Origin: an uncultured Bacilli bacterium
Lineage (GTDB): Bacteria > Bacillota_I > Bacilli_A > RF39 > UBA660
Direction: 5' to 3'
DNA length: 9,562 nucleotides
Assembly: GCA_944358565.1 (NCBI GenBank)
Contig: CALVRK010000036.1
Location: 1 to 9,562 of the forward strand
Below, piece after piece: positions 5,473 to 9,562 of the stretch. Position numbers and translations under genes: made by a program. Numbering within the stretch: position 1 is the first letter of the stretch; the number at the start of each line of letters is the position of its first letter. The notes beneath the pieces are model-generated. The model did no database searches and had not been told where the DNA came from. It worked only from the letters and a program-made list of their open reading frames with translations.

Positions 5473-8004
5473 TTAATCAAAAATATCATATCCTAAATCC
5501 AAATCAACATTACCAGTTATACCAGCAATTTTACCGTCAGAAGCAAATTGCCAATATTTAAACGGAGTTAAATTATAAGTTGGTTTTTGAGTTTTTGCAT
5601 AATTAAATGTTGGACTAGGAACCGGTAACCATTCGGCTAACCAAATTTCATATTTTTTAGCAAGTTCCTCAGTATTCAAATGATTAGTAAGCCATATTTT
5701 ATTAGCATATATTCCGCAGCTATACCCATTAGACTCAATCTCTGAACAAAAAGTATCAGAAACAGCCGTTAATTTATCTTTACCAGCATTAACAACACTA
5801 TCATCTTCCATATCTATAAAAACTTTTGTTCCTAAATTAGGAGAATAATTATTTTTCTTAATCTCATCAATTAATCTAAGCATATGTCTAGCTTCATTTT
5901 GTGCACTATGTTCACTATCATCTATTTCACTAGCATATGAATATAAATATAAACCATAAGGAATATTAAATCTTTCACAGGCTGCAACATTATTCAAAAA
6001 CTGTTTATCATCTTGCTCTGTCCAGTTTCCACCATAACCAGCTCTAATAATAACAAACCCTACTCCAGAATTAGAAACATTCGCCCAATCTATTATATTT
6101 TGATGATGTGAAACATCAATCCCTGTATAAACTTTCTGACTAGTATTTTTTGATATCTTAAAGGCTTGAGAATTAGAATTATTACTCTCATAAAGTTGAA
6201 TATTAGTACCATTAACTGTATTACCACCTTGAACATCTAAATTAAGACCATTTGCTTTATTAACAATAGAAATATATCCGTCCGAAGTATATTTAAGGCC
6301 CCATTTTTGAGTATCTGCTCCAGAATACTTAGAAAGCATAACATTAATTTTATTTTCAATATCACCACTTGCCGCCGTTAAAGCCGTTTCTGGATTCAAA
6401 GAACTAGTAATATAATAATATCCATCATCTAATTTGTGTAAATACCAAATTTGTGCAACTGAATTATTATTACTATAAAGTTGAACATTAGTTCCATTTG
6501 CTTTTTTTGCCCCATCAACATCTATAACTTTATTTAAATCAAGCCTACTAGATATTGTATAATAGCCTTCTTCATACATATGACTTATAACATCTTTATC
6601 ATTAATCTTTGTTTCTGTAATTTTAAATTTTTGTGAATTAGTTGCATTTCCAGTATATGTTTGAATTTTTGTGCCGTCAGCACTCTTGCCACTAGTAACA
6701 TCCATATACTTATTACTATGTTTAGCAATTAAATAATAATATCCATCACCAGCATCCTTTATATACCACTTTTGAGCATCGCTTTTATTAGAAGTATATA
6801 ATTGTACTTTAGTACCATTTGTAGTTCCGCCGCCTTTGACATCCAAAACATATTTATCAGAAATACCAGACTTTATAACATAATAACCATCTTGTAAATA
6901 TTCTATATACCATTTTTGTGAATTAATATCAAAATCAGTTCTTAAATCAGATTCAAGCCCATTAAAAGTAAGATTAGAATTTACTGTAACTACCTTTTTT
7001 TCATCTAAAGCACTATTTAAAGTATAATATCCATTATTTAATCTCACTACTTCAGCCTTATTAAATAAAAATTTCTGAGCATCTGTTCCATTTCCATGAT
7101 AAAGTTGAATAACACCATTTTTAGAAACATTCCCGCCTTTAATATCTAAATACATCTTATCAATAGCAGATATTATATTATAGTATCCATCTTCCTCATA
7201 TATAATCCATTTTTGTGAATTAGTATTATTTGCTTTATAAAGTTGAATTTTAGTTTCATTGCTAGACTTTCCACCTTGAACATCTAAAGAAAGTCTCTCA
7301 TCATCATAAGAAGTTATACTATAATAACCATTACCTAAATATTTAACTCTCCAAAGCTGACTCCATTCATCAGATTTATTATTTAAAATAATACCTGATT
7401 CACTAGAAACATTTCCCTTAACATCAAATGAAAGATTTTTATCAACTAAACTAGCAATCGAATAAATCCCATCTTCTAATGATTGACTGCCTTCAATATC
7501 TTCAATAAATTTAAATTTTTGTGAATTAGTCGCATTTCCTTTATACATTTGAATATTTGTTTTATCAGCCGACTTACCACCAGCCACATCTACATATAAA
7601 CCATTTACCTTTGAAACAATATAATAATAACCTCCCCCAGCATCATTAATATACCATTTTTGTGAATTGGTTCCATTTACATCATATATTTGAACATTAG
7701 TCCCATTAGAAGTTTTACCACCAGCCACATCTAAAGACTTAGTATTATCAAGCATTGTTGTAATTTCATAAGTTCCATCACTCAATTGTTTTACATTCCA
7801 TTTTTGTGAATTGGTTCCATTTGCTTTATATAATTGAACATTTGTACCATTTGCTGTTTGTCCTCCATTAACATCTACAGTCTTATTCGCAATCGCACTT
7901 TGAATAGTATAAACACCATCTTTTATAGTAGCCGCGCTAACATTAAAGTTAAACACAAAAAATGAAACAAAAAATAAAATAGCATAAACAAATTTCTTTC
8001 TCAT
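5473..8004 (-). CDS. Secreted GH25 muramidase with four N-terminal ricin-type beta-trefoils
   Basis: Residues are numbered from the first of two adjacent Met codons (8007). AGGAGG is 3 bases from that ATG but 6 from the second (8004), so 8004 is preferred. A signal peptide (about 1-25, ending VSA) precedes twelve ricin repeats (about 28-620) forming four trefoils: 28-172, 176-317, 322-468 and 477-620. Most repeats have a DV.GG turn and end in NSQKW-like QxW. The C-terminal GH25 domain (627-844) has GIDVSHHQ (629-636; D631), FIDMED (730-735; probable catalytic D732 and E734), IWLAEW (788-793) and YWQF plus a VDLDLGY tail. GH25 enzymes cut the MurNAc-GlcNAc beta-1,4 bond of peptidoglycan. No LPXTG, SH3 or choline-binding module is seen, so retention would rely on the lectin array. 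It leads the polysaccharide operon and may remodel wall or kill competitors. Domain calls are strong; the biological role is inferred. Confidence 0.95.
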   Translation of the reverse strand: MRKKFVYAILFFVSFFVFNFNVSAATIKDGVYTIQSAIANKTVDVNGGQTANGTNVQLYKANGTNSQKWNVKQLSDGTYEITTMLDNTKSLDVAGGKTSNGTNVQIYDVNGTNSQKWYINDAGGGYYYIVSKVNGLYVDVAGGKSADKTNIQMYKGNATNSQKFKFIEDIEGSQSLEDGIYSIASLVDKNLSFDVKGNVSSESGIILNNKSDEWSQLWRVKYLGNGYYSITSYDDERLSLDVQGGKSSNETKIQLYKANNTNSQKWIIYEEDGYYNIISAIDKMYLDIKGGNVSKNGVIQLYHGNGTDAQKFLFNKAEVVRLNNGYYTLNSALDEKKVVTVNSNLTFNGLESDLRTDFDINSQKWYIEYLQDGYYVIKSGISDKYVLDVKGGGTTNGTKVQLYTSNKSDAQKWYIKDAGDGYYYLIAKHSNKYMDVTSGKSADGTKIQTYTGNATNSQKFKITETKINDKDVISHMYEEGYYTISSRLDLNKVIDVDGAKKANGTNVQLYSNNNSVAQIWYLHKLDDGYYYITSSLNPETALTAASGDIENKINVMLSKYSGADTQKWGLKYTSDGYISIVNKANGLNLDVQGGNTVNGTNIQLYESNNSNSQAFKISKNTSQKVYTGIDVSHHQNIIDWANVSNSGVGFVIIRAGYGGNWTEQDDKQFLNNVAACERFNIPYGLYLYSYASEIDDSEHSAQNEARHMLRLIDEIKKNNYSPNLGTKVFIDMEDDSVVNAGKDKLTAVSDTFCSEIESNGYSCGIYANKIWLTNHLNTEELAKKYEIWLAEWLPVPSPTFNYAKTQKPTYNLTPFKYWQFASDGKIAGITGNVDLDLGYDIFD
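6148..7926 (-). repeat. Twelve-unit ricin-type lectin repeat array
   Basis: Coding repeats of about 45-50 codons inside the muramidase gene, grouped as four sets of three. Units 1, 2, 4, 5, 7, 8, 10 and 11 end in Q-x-W, whereas units 3, 6, 9 and 12 end in QKF or QAF, which marks the trefoil register. Ten of twelve units keep the Asp of the DV/DI turn expected at a sugar-binding site; unit 7 (VTV) and unit 11 (LTA) have lost it. Confidence 0.88.
7654..7822 (-). repeat. 25-base exact direct repeat in ricin units 1 and 2
   Basis: The same 25 bases occur at 7654-7678 and 7798-7822, 144 bases (48 codons) apart, and encode the NGTNSQKW end of two neighbouring ricin units. Exact identity over this length, among otherwise diverged units, suggests relatively recent duplication or gene conversion at the N-terminal end of the array. 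Confidence 0.75.
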
Positions 8005-8029
8005 CATATTCCTCCTAAACTACATTAAC

Positions 8030-8058
8030 ATTATAACAAATATTTAAACTAACAACAA
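8030..8058 (-). promoter_or_regulatory. Main promoter of the minus-strand operon
   Basis: On the minus strand, TTGTTG (8058-8053) is followed by a 17-base spacer and a perfect TATAAT (8035-8030) with an extended -10 TG (8038-8037). The start site would be near 8024, giving a leader of about 17-20 bases with AGGAGG directly before the muramidase start. The spacing and extended -10 make this a strong sigma-A type candidate. Confidence 0.65.
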
Positions 8059-8080
8059 GAAAGATATAAACTATTTTATT

Positions 8081-8109
8081 AAAACAAAAGAATTCAAATA
8101 TGATATAAT
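8081..8109 (+). promoter_or_regulatory. Divergent promoter for the GT-C-like gene
   Basis: TATAAT at 8104-8109 has an extended -10 TG at 8101-8102 (TGATATAAT). The -35 position (8081-8086, AAAACA, 3/6) is weak with a 17-base spacer, as is common for extended -10 promoters. The start site would be near 8116, just at the purine-rich ribosome site (8115-8123) preceding the ATG at 8132. No operator palindrome is obvious between the two divergent promoters. Confidence 0.55.
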
Positions 8110-8131
8110 AAAAAAGGAAAGGATAAAAAAT

Positions 8132-9562
8132 ATGATTAATAAAATATTAAATAACTTTTATAATGCAGCCCTATTATTTATTTTAATGTTTGCAAATACT
8201 CTTATTATTACATCGGCGTTATTTTTAATTAATATTCCAATTTCTATATTTCATTTACCTGTAAGTTTAATACTAGGAGTAATAGAATTAAAACTAATTA
8301 GAAACGAAAACATTAAAAACATCATTTTAGCATTAATCACATTTGTAATAGTTTTTTTTGTTTCATGCCTATTATGTGGCCATGTATATGATGATTCAGC
8401 AGATGGAAATGGATATCATAAATTCGCTATAGGACTTCTTAAAAACGAATGGAATCCAATATATGATTCGCAAGAAAAAATTATTAAAAAATTAAACTTA
8501 GATGCCGAAGAAAATTTATGGGTTGAACATTATCCAAAAGCAACATGGATTTATGGGGCAAACGTCTACAAACTGACAAACAATATTGAAACAGCTAAAA
8601 CATTTAATCTAATGGCTGTATTTACCTTATTTTTTGTAATCACATATTTAATCAACAAAATTTATCAAAAAAAATTAATAGCCATAATGTTAGCTATTGG
8701 AGCTTGTACATTTCCAATAATTTGGCAGCAAATTTTCTGCCTATATCTTGATGGATTTATGGGAATTATTCTTCTATTATTAATTATATATTTCTATTTA
8801 TTTATTAAAAATAATCAAAATAAAGAATACTTTTTAATAAGTGCCTCCCTGATAATTATAATTAGTAATATAAAATATACAGGATTATTTTATGCCGGTA
8901 TATTCTGCCTTGGATATTACATATATTACCTCATAAATAAAATTAAAAATAAAGATTATAAACCATTAATTAAAACAACAGTTTCATTTACCATAGTTTT
9001 ACTTATCTCTTTACTAATTGTTGGAAGTAACTCATATATAAAAAATCTAATAACTAAAGGTAATCCTCTATATCCAATTATTGGAAAAGATAAAGTTGAT
9101 ATAATAACTCCTCAGCAACCACAACTATTTGCCAATAAATCCCCTATTGAAAAAAATTTTTATTCCATATTCAGTTATACAGCCAACTACGCAACAACTT
9201 TTAATCAAGGAACACCAAAATTAAAAATACCTTTTACAAGTAATATGAATAATGAATTACTTTCTATAGTTGAAGATACTAGAATTGGTGGCTTTGGTAT
9301 TTATTTTAGTGGAGTTTTTATTATTTCAATTATTGTTATAATTGTATATACTATTTCAAAAATTAAAAATAAAGAATATGAAAAAATAATATTTATAGGA
9401 ATACCTTTTGTCATAACAATTCTATTAATGTTTTTCTTTAAAGAAAGCTGGTGGGCTAGATATTCCCCTCAAACATACTTTATAGTTTTAATGGCACTAT
9501 TTATTTTACTAACATCAAAAAAAAAAAAATTATATGCATTAGCAAGTGTTTTATTGCTTCTA
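8132..9562 (+). CDS. GT-C-like multi-spanning membrane glycosyltransferase, 3' end beyond window
   Basis: Partial gene: 477 codons are open from the ATG at 8132 to the right edge. AGGA (8120-8123) lies 8 bases upstream. The protein is very hydrophobic, with about ten candidate membrane helices (for example near 13-35, 62-82, 160-175, 183-205, 208-225, 233-262, 282-298, 390-410, 418-436 and 448-462). A first external loop carries an acidic-aromatic YDDSADGNGYHK (86-97), the place where GT-C enzymes keep their catalytic acid. GNPLYP (310-315) and WWARYSP (440-446) resemble motifs of polyprenyl-phosphate-sugar-dependent membrane glycosyltransferases. It might decorate the polysaccharide or lipid carrier on the outer face. 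The family cannot be fixed; a polymerase-like or other membrane role is possible. A 13-A run encodes Lys463-466. It is transcribed away from the operon. Confidence 0.85.
   Translation, partial: MINKILNNFYNAALLFILMFANTLIITSALFLINIPISIFHLPVSLILGVIELKLIRNENIKNIILALITFVIVFFVSCLLCGHVYDDSADGNGYHKFAIGLLKNEWNPIYDSQEKIIKKLNLDAEENLWVEHYPKATWIYGANVYKLTNNIETAKTFNLMAVFTLFFVITYLINKIYQKKLIAIMLAIGACTFPIIWQQIFCLYLDGFMGIILLLLIIYFYLFIKNNQNKEYFLISASLIIIISNIKYTGLFYAGIFCLGYYIYYLINKIKNKDYKPLIKTTVSFTIVLLISLLIVGSNSYIKNLITKGNPLYPIIGKDKVDIITPQQPQLFANKSPIEKNFYSIFSYTANYATTFNQGTPKLKIPFTSNMNNELLSIVEDTRIGGFGIYFSGVFIISIIVIIVYTISKIKNKEYEKIIFIGIPFVITILLMFFFKESWWARYSPQTYFIVLMALFILLTSKKKKLYALASVLLLL
9517..9529 (+). repeat. Uninterrupted 13-A homopolymer within coding sequence
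   Basis: Thirteen consecutive A span the last base of a Ser codon and four Lys codons of the GT-C-like gene. Loss of one A would bring a TAG stop five codons after the shift; gain of one leaves the frame open to the window edge. Tracts of this length are prone to replication and transcription slippage. Confidence 0.9.

Noticed and set aside
6148..7926. Repeat array considered as CRISPR or non-coding satellite
   Set aside because: The repeats are diverged, keep an open frame and encode ricin-type units; there are no identical short repeats with unique spacers.

Overview
This window is very AT-rich (roughly 27-30% G+C by eye). It uses the standard bacterial code: TGG is the only Trp codon seen, and one gene ends in TGA overlapping the signals of the next. 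Strong AGGAGG-type ribosome sites, short 5' leaders and a secreted muramidase with no outer-membrane genes point to a low-G+C Gram-positive bacterium. I would guess the Bacilli/Erysipelotrichia-like gut or rumen lineages, but the species cannot be fixed from this sequence.

The window is part of a surface or capsular polysaccharide locus. From about 8007 down to 1108, a tightly packed operon runs on the minus strand. Its first gene encodes a secreted protein with twelve ricin-type repeats (four beta-trefoils) and a C-terminal GH25 muramidase. Then follow a GT2 glycosyltransferase, a PssD/PssE (Alg14/Alg13-like) split glycosyltransferase pair, a small gene of unknown function broken by a -1 frameshift, a Stealth-family sugar-phosphate transferase, and a second GT2 glycosyltransferase. 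After a 133-base gap, a GT4 glycosyltransferase on the same strand runs off the left edge. An internal promoter candidate precedes pssD.

A divergent promoter region (8008-8131) separates this operon from a plus-strand gene that runs off the right edge. That gene encodes a multi-spanning GT-C-like membrane protein and contains an uninterrupted 13-A run.

The likely joint role is stepwise assembly of a repeat unit on a cytoplasmic lipid carrier: PssD/PssE adds an early sugar, the GT2 and GT4 enzymes extend it, and Stealth introduces a sugar-phosphate (phosphodiester) link. The GT-C-like protein may add a sugar on the outer face. No initiating phosphosugar transferase, flippase, polymerase, chain-length regulator or attachment enzyme is visible here, so the locus extends beyond the window. 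The lectin-muramidase leading the operon and the broken small gene are the least expected elements.
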